This document shows positions 7,234 to 15,903 of a stretch of DNA of 64,000 bases, in pieces (position 1 is the first letter of the stretch; the number at the start of each line of letters is the position of its first letter). Position numbers and translations under genes: made by a program. The notes under the pieces were generated by a model. The model had not been told where the DNA came from. It did no database searches and saw only the letters and a program-made list of their open reading frames with translations. The stretch is from Bacteroidales bacterium (GTDB lineage Bacteria > Bacteroidota > Bacteroidia > Bacteroidales > P3): contig JAIKVZ010000009.1 of NCBI GenBank assembly GCA_024685285.1, positions 1 through 64,000 of the forward strand, written 5' to 3'.

Positions 7234-9342
7234 CTATTTCTTCAGCCACTGATCGAACCAGTCGATAAAGTTGCGATGCCAGAGGAGACTGTTCTGAGGT
7301 TTGAGCACCCAGTGAGTTTCGTCTGGGAAATAGAGGTAACGGCTGGGTATATGGCGCATCTGGGCGGCATTGTAGGCAGCCATGCCCTCGCTGGCCACGA
7401 TACGGAAGTCGAACTCTGAGTGGATGACGCATATTGGGGTGTTCCACTTGTCAACAAAGAGGTGCGGCGAGTTGGCATAACTCTTCTTGATCTGCGGGTT
7501 GTTCCAGTCCCAATAGGGTCCACCGAGATCCCAATTATCGAACCACATCTCCTCGGTCTCAAGGTATTGCTGTTCAAAATTGAACATACCATTGTGGGCA
7601 AGGAAGGCCTTAAAACGGCGACCTTCGTTGTAGCCTTTCACACCATAGTTGTGACCAGCCAGCCAATAGATGCTGTAGCCACCGAAAGAGGCGCCGCAGG
7701 CACCGATGCGCTCACGGTCAATCTGTTTGAAGTTGTCGGCGAAATAGTCGGTGGCACTCATGTAATCCTGCATGCAGAGTCCGCCATAGTCGCCGCTAAT
7801 TTCCTCAAGCCACTCCATACCAAAACCGGGGCAACCACGACGGTTGGGAGCAATGACAAAGTAGCCTGCACCACTCATAACCTCAAAATTCCAACGAGTG
7901 CTCCAGAACTGGCTGACGATATTCTGAGGACCACCTTCGCAGAATAGCAGTGCGGGATAGACTTTTGTGCTGTCGTAGTCGTATGGGTAGATAAGCCAGG
8001 TGAGCATTTCCTTGCCATCGACGGTTTTAATCCAGTAAGGTTCGGTCTTACCCATACGCACCTGCGAGAGCACATCGTCGTTGAAGGTGCTGAGTTTCTT
8101 GCCTTCGGACTTGTCTTCGTCAAGATTGTAGGCATAGAGAGTGGCAGGATACTGGATGGAGACCTGGGTGGCGATGATATTGTTGCCATTCATCTGAAAA
8201 CCATTGACATCATGCATACCTGCCGATACCTGACGAACACCTTTGGTCTCGCGGTTGAAGGCGAAGATTTCCAGCGTGCCACGGTACATAACCACGGCGG
8301 CCAGCTCCTTGTCATCGTTACTCCAACTAATACCGCTCACGCCATAGTCGAAGTTCTCTGTAAGGTCAACCTTGTCACCAGTGGCGATGTCCATAACCAT
8401 TAGGCGGAGTTTGTCGCTCTCGTAACCGTCGCGCTCCATACTCTCCCATGCAATCATCGTACCATCATGGCTAAACACAGGATTCTGGTCGTAGCCCATG
8501 ATACCCTCGGAGATATTGCTTGTTTCGCCAGTCTCAATATTATATATGTATATGTCGCTGTTGGTTGAGTGGGCGTAGTCGTAGCCGGTTTTCTTGCGAC
8601 AGGTGTAAGCAATAGTCTTGCTGTCGGGGCTGTAGTTGTACTGCTCGGTGCCACCCCACGGGCGCATAGGAGTCTCGTACGGCTCGCCATCGAGGATGTC
8701 GACGGCCTTGTCCATCAGGGCCTTGCCGTTTTGCAGAGGCACATAGTAGATGTGGGGAATTTCGTCCACCCAGTTATCCCAGTGGCGATACATAAGGTCC
8801 TCATTGATGCGGCCAGTAGTCTTGTCGAGTCCTGCAAAAAGTTTATTGATATTCTCAGGACGCTCGACGGGGATTGTTGAGATATAAACCAGCGAGTTGC
8901 CGTCGGGAGCCAACTTGAAGCCCTCGAAACCACGCTCGCACTCTGCGACCTTGCTCTCTTTCTTGGTTTTGAGATTCATCGAGATAATTTCGGTGCCACG
9001 GCAAAACATTATGTTGTCGTTGTCGACCCATACAGGGCTGAACTCGGTGGCTGCGGTGGTGGTAAGGCGAACCCCATCGCCACCCTCGGCGGGCATGAGG
9101 TAAAGCTCGGTATTGTTCTTGTTCTGCTCCATGTCGGTGTAGCGCAAGGTGTAGAGAACCTGGCTACCATCGGGACTGACAGCATACTCGCCCATCACGC
9201 CGAGGCTCCACATCACCTCGGGGGTGAAGCGGCCGTCGGTCACCTGAACTTCGGGCTTGTCAATCACTTTGTCGCCCTGCTTGGGCTGGCAGCCGACGAG
9301 ACACAGTGACAGCGCGGCTGCAAAAAAAATAATTTTGCGCAT
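7234..9342 (-). CDS. S9 family peptidase, lipoprotein (dipeptidyl-peptidase/acylaminoacyl-peptidase type)
   Basis: A 702-aa serine peptidase of the prolyl oligopeptidase family. The start MRKIIFFAAALSLCLVGC carries a lipobox (LVGC), so the protein should be lipid-anchored outside the inner membrane. Residues 30-440 look like the WD40-type propeller (repeated SPDG, SHDGTMIAWES, WSNDDKELAAV). The C-terminal alpha/beta hydrolase domain has the nucleophile motif GASFGGY with Ser552, the Asp in SEFDFRI (Asp645) and the His in DETHWV (His677), so the catalytic triad is complete. It probably trims peptides in the periplasm or at the outer membrane. The stop of the upstream lipoprotein gene is 6 bases before its start, so they share a transcript, ended by the hairpin at 7155-7184. 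Confidence 0.93.
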   Translation of the reverse strand: MRKIIFFAAALSLCLVGCQPKQGDKVIDKPEVQVTDGRFTPEVMWSLGVMGEYAVSPDGSQVLYTLRYTDMEQNKNNTELYLMPAEGGDGVRLTTTAATEFSPVWVDNDNIMFCRGTEIISMNLKTKKESKVAECERGFEGFKLAPDGNSLVYISTIPVERPENINKLFAGLDKTTGRINEDLMYRHWDNWVDEIPHIYYVPLQNGKALMDKAVDILDGEPYETPMRPWGGTEQYNYSPDSKTIAYTCRKKTGYDYAHSTNSDIYIYNIETGETSNISEGIMGYDQNPVFSHDGTMIAWESMERDGYESDKLRLMVMDIATGDKVDLTENFDYGVSGISWSNDDKELAAVVMYRGTLEIFAFNRETKGVRQVSAGMHDVNGFQMNGNNIIATQVSIQYPATLYAYNLDEDKSEGKKLSTFNDDVLSQVRMGKTEPYWIKTVDGKEMLTWLIYPYDYDSTKVYPALLFCEGGPQNIVSQFWSTRWNFEVMSGAGYFVIAPNRRGCPGFGMEWLEEISGDYGGLCMQDYMSATDYFADNFKQIDRERIGACGASFGGYSIYWLAGHNYGVKGYNEGRRFKAFLAHNGMFNFEQQYLETEEMWFDNWDLGGPYWDWNNPQIKKSYANSPHLFVDKWNTPICVIHSEFDFRIVASEGMAAYNAAQMRHIPSRYLYFPDETHWVLKPQNSLLWHRNFIDWFDQWLKK

Positions 9343-9348
9343 AATAAA

Positions 9349-10218
9349 TTACAGATTTTTGAGTTCTTCTTTTGTGGTTACAGGGGTGCGGACGTCAACC
9401 TTGTAGAAGTTGAAGCCGGAGTGACCGGGCTCTACAATGTTGATATACTCCACCTCTGGCGGCACACCTCGGAAGGTGAGCGAATAAACCAACACGTCGT
9501 AGCCACCCTCGTTGTGCGAGAAGTGGGTATGCTCGGGATAGATAGAAATACCGTTGGCCATAGAGAGCTTGTAGCGGTGACCTGTGGCACAGTTCTCAAG
9601 GTAGGTTTCGGGCATGATGTAGATGCCGTAGTCGTTGGCCGGACGGCGCACAGGAGTACGGTCGCGATAGAGGAAATAGACCTTGGTCTGCTCCTGGGTG
9701 ACCTCAATCTTCTGAATCGAGACCACCTCGGCATAGGGCGAGTTGGACTCGTAGTAGGGAAAGTTGAGGGTGCGCGGCACAATCGGCTTGATGGGGTCAG
9801 GTTTGCGCAAATCGCGCTTAGCGGCCTTCTCGGGCTTGGGTTCTTTGACACGATTGCGTTCAAAATCAGACTCCACGGCGTAGCACTTGAGGTCGGCGCC
9901 AATGCGGAACGTCATGCCGCCACGCGGAGTGCCGCTAACACGGGTAGCTTTGTTGCGGACAGTATACTGTCGACAAATGGTATCGGCCACGGTGCCACGC
10001 AGCGACACACTGTTGTATGCCACCGTGGTGCCGCCCATACCGTCTTTGGCGGTGGCGTCGGGACGGCCGTATTCGCCCACAATGTCGTAGTACGAGCGAC
10101 CAATGTATATTTCCTCAAGGTCAGGGTCGGCCGAAACGTAGCGCGAGCCAAAACAACCCGCACACAGAGCGGCAACGCCTGCCGCCATAACCAAAAACCA
10201 CAACTTACCGGTTGACAT
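9349..10218 (-). CDS. Lipoprotein of unknown function, 289 aa
   Basis: The N-terminus MSTGKLWFLVMAAGVAALCAGC ends in a lipobox (LCAGC), so a lipoprotein is expected. Residues 35-75 (EEIYIGRSYYDIVGEYGRPD...GGTTVAY) resemble the small alpha/beta fold of SmpA/OmlA-like lipoproteins, where a GxxxxxVxxxxGxP motif recurs; that is a tentative comparison. A Lys/Pro-rich linker at about 125-150 (KPEKAAKRDLRKPDPIKP) leads to a beta-rich C-terminal half with no recognised family. It lies between the MORN protein (11 bases) and the S9 peptidase (6 bases), which suggests joint expression at the cell envelope. Confidence 0.8.
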   Translation of the reverse strand: MSTGKLWFLVMAAGVAALCAGCFGSRYVSADPDLEEIYIGRSYYDIVGEYGRPDATAKDGMGGTTVAYNSVSLRGTVADTICRQYTVRNKATRVSGTPRGGMTFRIGADLKCYAVESDFERNRVKEPKPEKAAKRDLRKPDPIKPIVPRTLNFPYYESNSPYAEVVSIQKIEVTQEQTKVYFLYRDRTPVRRPANDYGIYIMPETYLENCATGHRYKLSMANGISIYPEHTHFSHNEGGYDVLVYSLTFRGVPPEVEYINIVEPGHSGFNFYKVDVRTPVTTKEELKNL

Positions 10219-10229
10219 ACCTACGTGGT

Positions 10230-10859
10230 TTATTCTTGATGTACGCCCTGGTGGAAGTTACCTTCAAGCACCACACCTTCGGCGTTGATGAATTTGCCCT
10301 TGCCCTCGTACATGTCGTTGAGCCAGCTACCTTCATAGTTCGAGCCGTCGGCGTAAATCATTTTGCCTTGGCCAGAGATATGGCCGTAGTTGAAATTACC
10401 CTCGTAGCGCGAGCCGTCTTTCCAAACCTTGACACCTTTGCCGTGGGGTGCACCGTTCACAAAAGGACCTTCGTAGCGGGTACCGTCAGCCCAAGTGAGG
10501 GTGCCGGTACCAGTGCCAAGACCGGTCCAAGTGCCTTCCATCACGTTGCCGTTGGGGAAACGGAAGGTGCCTTCGCCATTAATCACGTTGTTTTTCCACT
10601 GGCCTTTGTAGACAAGGCCATCGGCCCAGTAGTAGGTGCCTTCGCCTGTCATCACGCCTTTTTTCCACTGACCCTCGTAGCGGTCGCCGGAAGCAAAGAC
10701 CATCATGCCGTCGCCGTTGCGTTTACCGCGGGCGTCGCGCTGGCCGGTATAGTATGAACCATCGTCGTAGTGGGTGGTTTCGCGCACCTGTGCGAACATA
10801 TCGTTAGCACCTAACATACAGACTGTCAGAGCAGTCGCTAAAAATATAGTTTTCTTCAT
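10230..10859 (-). CDS. Exported MORN-repeat protein
   Basis: A 209-aa protein with a signal peptide (MKKTIFLATALTVCMLGA...MFAQV) followed almost entirely by MORN repeats: about eight units of the form Y-x-G-x-W/F-x-x-G-x-x-x-G-x-G, for example RYEGQWKKGVMTGEGTYY, VYKGQWKNNVINGEGTF, RYEGPFVNGAPHGKGV and RYEGNFNYGHISGQGKM. MORN repeats form elongated beta-hairpin stacks and usually act in envelope or membrane contacts. The open frame continues upstream to 10946, but the -7 box at 10878-10885 is inside that region and the signal peptide begins at ATG 10859, so this start is used. First gene of an operon with the lipoprotein and S9 peptidase. Confidence 0.93.
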   Translation of the reverse strand: MKKTIFLATALTVCMLGANDMFAQVRETTHYDDGSYYTGQRDARGKRNGDGMMVFASGDRYEGQWKKGVMTGEGTYYWADGLVYKGQWKNNVINGEGTFRFPNGNVMEGTWTGLGTGTGTLTWADGTRYEGPFVNGAPHGKGVKVWKDGSRYEGNFNYGHISGQGKMIYADGSNYEGSWLNDMYEGKGKFINAEGVVLEGNFHQGVHQE

Positions 10860-10877
10860 AAACAATAATTTTGTCTG

Positions 10878-10885
10878 CAAAGTTA
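10878..10885 (-). promoter_or_regulatory. -7 promoter box of the MORN operon
   Basis: TAACTTTG on the minus strand, a full match to TAnnTTTG, 18 bases before the start at 10859. No good -33 TTTG is visible at the usual spacing. Confidence 0.6.
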
Positions 10886-10993
10886 CATTTTTTTTTTGAT
10901 TTCGACACTTTTTTGCCACATTTTTTTCAATTACCGCGCCAGACACCTTAAACTATTGATTACCAATAAATTAAATAAATAACATATAAACAA

Positions 10994-11110
10994 CTGGATT
11001 TCAGTCGTTTAGATAGGTTAGGTTCGGGTTAAGGTCGGGTCAAGGTCGGGTATACATCCTTCGGCTGCGGCCGGTTTCCGATGTTAAGCCATCTACAACC
11101 TGATTATCAG
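10994..11110 (+). repeat. Composite intergenic repeat, copy B
   Basis: Palindrome-like CTGGATTTCAG (10994-11004) precedes GTTTAGATA and the invariant 25-nt core at 11016-11040, then CAAGGTCGGGTA. A C/G-rich tail with TTTCCGATGTT follows. A further palindrome CTGATTATCAG lies at 11100-11110, so this copy is flanked on both sides. It lies between the MORN gene and the 3' end of the minus-strand glycosyltransferase operon. Confidence 0.88.
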
Positions 11111-11124
11111 TATACTAAACTGCT

Positions 11125-12240
11125 TTAGATAAGCTCCAGCAACGGCCTTATAGCGTTGCGGTTGAGGAGCGGGTCGAGCGCCTCGGCCCTCTGGGCCACC
11201 TGCTCGGCGGTGAAGGGGGTAGACATGACACGATTGAGGGTTGCTATCATTGCTTCGGGGGTGTCGGCCACCTCGCACAGCGGTGCCAACGCAGTGCCGG
11301 CCACCATGTTGCTGTTCACTATGCAGTGGCGTCCGCCGAAAAGCGAGTTCAACAACTTGAGTTTGAGGCCAGTGGGTTGATGTGTCATCAGTATTGTGGC
11401 CTGCGCCTCGGCCAATAGGTCGGCCATACGGGCGTCGTCGGGGTTGGCCTCGAGGGTTATGTTGGGATATTTTTCCAACAGACGTCTCAAGTGTGGCGAG
11501 GGATCGAATCCGGCCACCACTAAACGGTGATTGTTGTGTGCAAAGACACGGACGGCGAGGTATTCGGCTGCTGCTTCGTTTTCGGGCACCGAGAGGTTGG
11601 CGTGGTAAAGGGCGTATGTGCCAAGCCCGGGGCGGGAGGTCACGGCTGTGTAGGGATGCTCGCTGGTCATCACACGCACATTGCGGCATCCCATGGTTTC
11701 AAACAGGGCACGGTCGGCCTCGGTAACAGCAAGCACGGCGGTGGCACGGGCCATAACGGCCTCATATCGGCGCAGCTTGGTCGAGTCGAGCCACAGATAG
11801 GCACGCCGCAAAGGATTGCGCTCGGTGGCGGCAAGCAAGGCGTAGTAGTCGGCCTCGACGTTGTGTGCCCTGACTATGGTGGTGCGTCCCTCTGTCACTT
11901 CCGGCTGTTCGAGCAGCGAGCAGCAGTGCACACCTTCGAGCAGCACTGGCAGGCGGTCGGATGCAAGGCGGCGGCTCAGTTCGTCGTTGCAACGCGAGGC
12001 CACAATAAACGGAGTGCGCTGCAGGTGCAGCAGTGGCGACATATTGCGGTTGTAGTAGTTCACCGAGGCACACAGCGGCAACAATTCGGGAGCCTCGTCG
12101 CGGCCATAGGCAAAGCAGTGCAGGTGGACCTTGACACCAGCCTCGCTGAGTGTTTTGAGGCGGTAGTAGACATCCATTATGCCGCCGTAGTTTGCAGGCC
12201 ACGGCACATTGAAGGCCACCATATGCATCTCTTTTGCCAT
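11125..12240 (-). CDS. Glycosyltransferase, GT4-like (GT-B fold)
   Basis: A 371-aa cytoplasmic or membrane-associated sugar transferase. The N-terminal half begins VAFNVPWPANYGGIMDVYYR, the glycine-rich acceptor-side loop typical of GT-B enzymes, and contains TIVRAHNVEADYY. The C-terminal half has LVVAGFDPSPHLRRLLEKYPNITL and later ILMTHQPTGLKLKLLNSLFGGRHCIV, where the nucleotide-sugar site lies; the usual E-x7-E is not obvious. Sugar and acceptor are unknown. It starts 3 bases after the MBL hydrolase ends and is the last gene of the minus-strand run 17034-11125. Confidence 0.82.
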   Translation of the reverse strand: MAKEMHMVAFNVPWPANYGGIMDVYYRLKTLSEAGVKVHLHCFAYGRDEAPELLPLCASVNYYNRNMSPLLHLQRTPFIVASRCNDELSRRLASDRLPVLLEGVHCCSLLEQPEVTEGRTTIVRAHNVEADYYALLAATERNPLRRAYLWLDSTKLRRYEAVMARATAVLAVTEADRALFETMGCRNVRVMTSEHPYTAVTSRPGLGTYALYHANLSVPENEAAAEYLAVRVFAHNNHRLVVAGFDPSPHLRRLLEKYPNITLEANPDDARMADLLAEAQATILMTHQPTGLKLKLLNSLFGGRHCIVNSNMVAGTALAPLCEVADTPEAMIATLNRVMSTPFTAEQVAQRAEALDPLLNRNAIRPLLELI

Positions 12241-12243
12241 AAG

Positions 12244-13008
12244 TTACATTGTTATTTCAAGTCCGTCGGTGGCAATGGCCACATTGCTGGGCAGCAGTGC
12301 CGACACCTCGGCGTAGAGTCCCATCTCATGGCTTACGTGGGTCAAGTAGGCTTGGCCGGGATTTACTGCTTTTATCACCTCGAGTGCCTCGGCCAAACAA
12401 AAATGAGAGAAGTGGTGTTCACGACGCAAAGCGTTTATCACCAACACCTCCGAACCACGAATCTTGTCGAGTTCGGCGTGATCGATGTGGTTTGCATCGG
12501 TGATGTATGTGAGCGGTCCGAGTCTGTAACCGAGCACAGGCAGGTTCTTGTGCATTGCCTTGATTGGTATAACCGTCTGTGAGCCGACGGCAAATGGCAC
12601 GTCACCAACCTGGTGCAGGTTAGCCTCTGGCAGGCCCGGAAACTCGTGCGGCTCGAATATATAATGGTAGTCGCGTCGCAACGTAGTCAAAGCCTCGGCA
12701 TTGGCGTATATGTCCATGTTGCGCTGCTGCACATAGTTGAAAGCGCGTATATCGTCCAAACCGGCTACATGGTCGCGATGGGCATGGGTGATAAGAATGC
12801 CCTCGAGGTGCGTTACGTGCTGGCGCAACATTTGTTCGCGGAAGTCGGGACCAATATCAATTAGTATGTTCTCGCCGCAGTTGGTCTCAACCAACGCCGA
12901 AGTGCGCAGATGGCGATCACGAGTGTCGGTGCTGGTGCACACCGAGCAACGGCAAGCAATGACGGGCACACCCTGCGATGTGCCGGTACCAAGGAACGTC
13001 AGTTTCAC
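12244..13008 (-). CDS. MBL-fold metallohydrolase, PhnP-like
   Basis: A 254-aa metallo-beta-lactamase-fold phosphodiesterase-type enzyme. The metal motif H-x-H-x-D-H is present as HAHRDH (His75, His77, Asp79, His80), and YITDANHID and YLTHVSHE supply later ligands. The N-terminus MKLTFLGTGTSQGVP and the CRCSVC cluster at about residues 19-24 are typical of the PhnP branch, in which Cys residues can bind a structural zinc. The start codon is GTG at 13008; an in-frame stop at 13015-13017 (the stop of the preceding response regulator) rules out a start further upstream, and the next ATG would remove the first strands. PhnP-like enzymes of Bacteroidota outside phosphonate operons have no settled substrate. 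Confidence 0.88.
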   Translation of the reverse strand: MKLTFLGTGTSQGVPVIACRCSVCTSTDTRDRHLRTSALVETNCGENILIDIGPDFREQMLRQHVTHLEGILITHAHRDHVAGLDDIRAFNYVQQRNMDIYANAEALTTLRRDYHYIFEPHEFPGLPEANLHQVGDVPFAVGSQTVIPIKAMHKNLPVLGYRLGPLTYITDANHIDHAELDKIRGSEVLVINALRREHHFSHFCLAEALEVIKAVNPGQAYLTHVSHEMGLYAEVSALLPSNVAIATDGLEITM

Positions 13009-13014
13009 GGCAGT

Positions 13015-13710
13015 TCAGTCTTGCTTGACGGTTAGTTTGAAGCCCACGCCGTGCACATTAGCCAGTTGCACTCGCGAGTCGACTTTCAGGTACTTGCGCA
13101 ATTTGGTTATATAGACATCCATACTGCGGGCTGCAAAATAGCTGTCGTCTTTCCATATCTTCTGTAAAGTGGTGACACGGTCGACCACCTGATTGAAGTT
13201 CATGGCAAACATTCGCAGCAGCTCCGACTCTTTGGCGGTAAGGCGCTGGCTCTTGCCGTCGCAGGTAAGCGTCTGATGGGAGCTATCGAAGACAATGTTG
13301 CCCAGATAGAAGATATTCTTGTCGTGGTTGCCGTCGTTGTATGAACGGCGTATGGTGGCGTTGAGGCGAGCCAGCAACTCCTCCATGCTGAATGGTTTGG
13401 TTACATAGTCGTCGGCTCCCACCTCAAACCCTTTGAGCTTGTCGGCCTCAAGGTTCTTTGCGGTGAGGAAGATGATGGGTATCTTCTTGTCTGAGCGACG
13501 AATTTCCTTGGCCACGGCAAAACCGTCCTTCAGAGGCATCATAACGTCGAGTATACAGGCGTCAACATCCTCGGTGGAGTATATTTCCAGGGCTTCGTTG
13601 CCATTTGTGGCCAGCGACACAGTGTAGCCTTTTTGGGTCAGGTATGCTCTCAAGATAGTGCCCATGTTGGGGTCGTCTTCTGCTACCAGTAGTTTTATTC
13701 CGAGGTTCAT
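13015..13710 (-). CDS. rprY: OmpR-family response regulator, RprY-like
   Basis: A DNA-binding two-component response regulator of 231 aa. The receiver domain (residues 1-120) has the acidic pair Glu11/Asp12, phosphoacceptor Asp55 in CILDVMMP, Thr83 and Lys105 in VTKPF. The winged-helix domain follows with LTAKESELLRMFAMN and the recognition region SMDVYITKLRKYLK. The sequence closely follows what I remember of Bacteroides RprY. No histidine kinase is encoded in the neighbourhood, so its partner must be elsewhere. The gene lies between the cyclophilin gene and the MBL hydrolase in the same direction. Confidence 0.9.
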   Translation of the reverse strand: MNLGIKLLVAEDDPNMGTILRAYLTQKGYTVSLATNGNEALEIYSTEDVDACILDVMMPLKDGFAVAKEIRRSDKKIPIIFLTAKNLEADKLKGFEVGADDYVTKPFSMEELLARLNATIRRSYNDGNHDKNIFYLGNIVFDSSHQTLTCDGKSQRLTAKESELLRMFAMNFNQVVDRVTTLQKIWKDDSYFAARSMDVYITKLRKYLKVDSRVQLANVHGVGFKLTVKQD

Positions 13711-13758
13711 GGCTGTAGTGTTTTTATGGGTGAATAATCATGTGCCTGCGCGGCAAAT

Positions 13759-14217
13759 TCAATCGTCAATGATGGTCACACTCTCTATCAAGTCGCCGGG
13801 ACGTATGGCATCGATAATAGGCCAGTCCTGCTCGTCGACACGACCAAAACAGGTGTGCACACCGTCGAGGTGTTGTGTGTTCTCACGGTTGTGACAGATA
13901 AAGAACTGCGAGCCGCCAGTGTCTTTGCCGGCATGAGCCATTGAAAGCACTCCGCGGTCGTGACGCTGCTTGGGGGCGCTGGTCTCGCACTTGATTTGCC
14001 AGCCGGGACCGCCAGTGCCAGTGCGAGGGTCGCCCCAGTTGCGGCTGTAGGGGCAGCCACCCTGTATAACAAAACCAGGGATTACGCGATGGAAACGCAG
14101 TCCGTCATAGAAGCCATCTTTGGCTAACTTGGCAAAATTGGCCACTGTATTGGGCACCTCTTTGTCATAGAAGGTCACGTGCATCGTGCCTTTGGCTGTT
14201 TTTATCTCTCCGTGCAT
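13759..14217 (-). CDS. Peptidyl-prolyl cis-trans isomerase, cyclophilin type
   Basis: A 152-aa cyclophilin that catalyses cis-trans isomerisation of prolyl bonds during protein folding. Nearly the whole sequence is the domain: [17 protein letters not shown], the signature [32 protein letters not shown] and GSQFFICH. The active-site Arg is in FHRV, and Gln/Phe in GSQFF line the pocket. There is no signal peptide, so it should be cytoplasmic. ATG 14217 ([10 protein letters not shown]) is preferred over 14238 because relatives begin at this point. It lies 92 bases downstream of lepB. Confidence 0.93.
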   Translation of the reverse strand: MHGEIKTAKGTMHVTFYDKEVPNTVANFAKLAKDGFYDGLRFHRVIPGFVIQGGCPYSRNWGDPRTGTGGPGWQIKCETSAPKQRHDRGVLSMAHAGKDTGGSQFFICHNRENTQHLDGVHTCFGRVDEQDWPIIDAIRPGDLIESVTIIDD

Positions 14218-14309
14218 TGTTCTGAGTTTGCTTTTCAATTATATTTGTACAGGTATAACGCAAAAAATTGCATTATATTGTGTCAAATGTTAAATTTTCA
14301 AAAAAAATG

Positions 14310-15872
14310 TTAATTTATTGCCGAAGCGTTCTTGAACAAACGGTTCAGTCTCACCTTGCGATGGTCCTTATCACGCGAGAATACAATAGTGGAGGCTTTG
14401 CCAACAATATGGTCCTCGGGCACAAAGCCCCAGAAGCGGCTGTCGACACTGTTGTGACGGTTGTCACCCATCATCCAATAATAGTTCATGCGGCATGTGT
14501 AAGTATTTGTCGGCTCACCATTGATTAGTATTGTTTCGCCGTCAACGCTCAATGTATTGCCTTCGTAAACCTCAATCAGACGGCGGTAGAGTTCTATATT
14601 AGCCGCCGTAAGGTGTAACGTTTCGCCTTTGGCAGGTATGTGCACCGGCCCGAAGTTGTCGATGCTCCAGTTGTAGCCCGCTGCGTGAGGAAAGAGCATA
14701 CGGCTGTCGGACGAATCGGGCGGGAACACCAAGCACTGTACGTCGGCCACATCGTAGCGCGCAGCCAACTTGGCGGCCACATCGCGGCTCAATGGCATCA
14801 TAAGATATGGCGAGTGCGACTCGTTCTGCACAGAAAGTGCGGAATACAGATCCTCCTGACTCACTCCAAGTTCATCGAGCACCTTGATAGGGTTACTCAT
14901 CTGCGGCTTGAATAGCACAGCGTAGGTAAACTGTAAATGCTCGGGGTTCTCTATAGGGGTACCGTTTATCAAGACCTGCTGGTTGACAATCTGCAAATCG
15001 TCACCAGGGAGGCCTATGCAACGTTTAATGAAGTTCTCGCGTTTGTCGACAGGACGCACACGAATCTTGCCAATCTCAATGCGATTGCCGTCTCGGTCAT
15101 ACACACGGTCGGTCTCAACAGCCTCCTTGCCATACTCACGTACCAAATCATGATAGCTGCGATTACTGAACTGTGCGGTACACATGGTGTCGCCATCGGG
15201 GTAATTGAATACCACGGCGTCAAAACGCTTAATTTCTCCAAATCCACAATATCGGTGATATGGCAGCTGCGGCCACTTGATATACGATTCGACAGTACCA
15301 TTGGTAAGTGGGAGCACATTGTGAACCAAAGGGAAGCTGAGAGGCGTCATGGACACACGCGGCCCGTATGCCATCTTTGACACCATCAGATAGTCGCCCA
15401 CAAGCAACGATTTCTCCATAGAGCTGGAAGGTATCTTATAGAATTCCAGCATATTGCCACGAATTATTACAGCAGCCACAAGAGCAAAAACTATAGCGTC
15501 AAGCCAGTCACGAGCCTCACTGACCTTGTGAGGCGGCAAGTCGGCGGGATTGGTGTACTCCAAATTAGAAAGACCCAGCACAGGCATATATAGCCACGGA
15601 AAAATAACTGCGGCGGTTTGCTCCCAGAAACCATATCGGCGGAAGCATTTGGCGGTCTCAACAACGAGCAACAAGAAGCAGAAGACATTGATGGCTGGAA
15701 TTAGAAAATAAATATACCAACGCCATGATTTGCCGCATACCTTAATCCATACAACAATATTATACAAAGGTATAAGGGCTTTCCACGGCTCTACTCCAGC
15801 TTTCTTGAAAACAAAGAAAAGGCCTATTACTACGCCTAAAAAATAAAGTATCAACAACAAGTCGTATATCAT
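14310..15872 (-). CDS. lepB: Signal peptidase I (S26) with N-terminal membrane extension
   Basis: A 520-aa membrane protease that removes signal peptides from exported proteins. The catalytic Ser is Ser151 in KIPSSSMEKSLL and the catalytic Lys is Lys283 in FIKRCIGLPGD. GDNRHNSVDSRFWGFVP near residue 470 is the conserved box E. The first 100 residues contain three or four hydrophobic segments (for example LLLILYFLGVVIGLFFVF, WYIYFLIPAINVFCFLLLVV and TAAVIFPWLYMPVLGL) before the usual anchor at about 125-138. The enzyme has a large insertion between Ser and Lys, as in other Bacteroidota homologues. It follows a glycosyltransferase gene by 31 bases. Confidence 0.94.
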   Translation of the reverse strand: MIYDLLLILYFLGVVIGLFFVFKKAGVEPWKALIPLYNIVVWIKVCGKSWRWYIYFLIPAINVFCFLLLVVETAKCFRRYGFWEQTAAVIFPWLYMPVLGLSNLEYTNPADLPPHKVSEARDWLDAIVFALVAAVIIRGNMLEFYKIPSSSMEKSLLVGDYLMVSKMAYGPRVSMTPLSFPLVHNVLPLTNGTVESYIKWPQLPYHRYCGFGEIKRFDAVVFNYPDGDTMCTAQFSNRSYHDLVREYGKEAVETDRVYDRDGNRIEIGKIRVRPVDKRENFIKRCIGLPGDDLQIVNQQVLINGTPIENPEHLQFTYAVLFKPQMSNPIKVLDELGVSQEDLYSALSVQNESHSPYLMMPLSRDVAAKLAARYDVADVQCLVFPPDSSDSRMLFPHAAGYNWSIDNFGPVHIPAKGETLHLTAANIELYRRLIEVYEGNTLSVDGETILINGEPTNTYTCRMNYYWMMGDNRHNSVDSRFWGFVPEDHIVGKASTIVFSRDKDHRKVRLNRLFKNASAIN

Positions 15873-15903
15873 ATCCTATTATATATTTAATGTATTAGTA
15901 ACT

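Noticed and set aside
11527-12582. Plus-strand open frame opposite a glycosyltransferase and MBL hydrolase
   Set aside because: It spans two real minus-strand genes and has no domain features.
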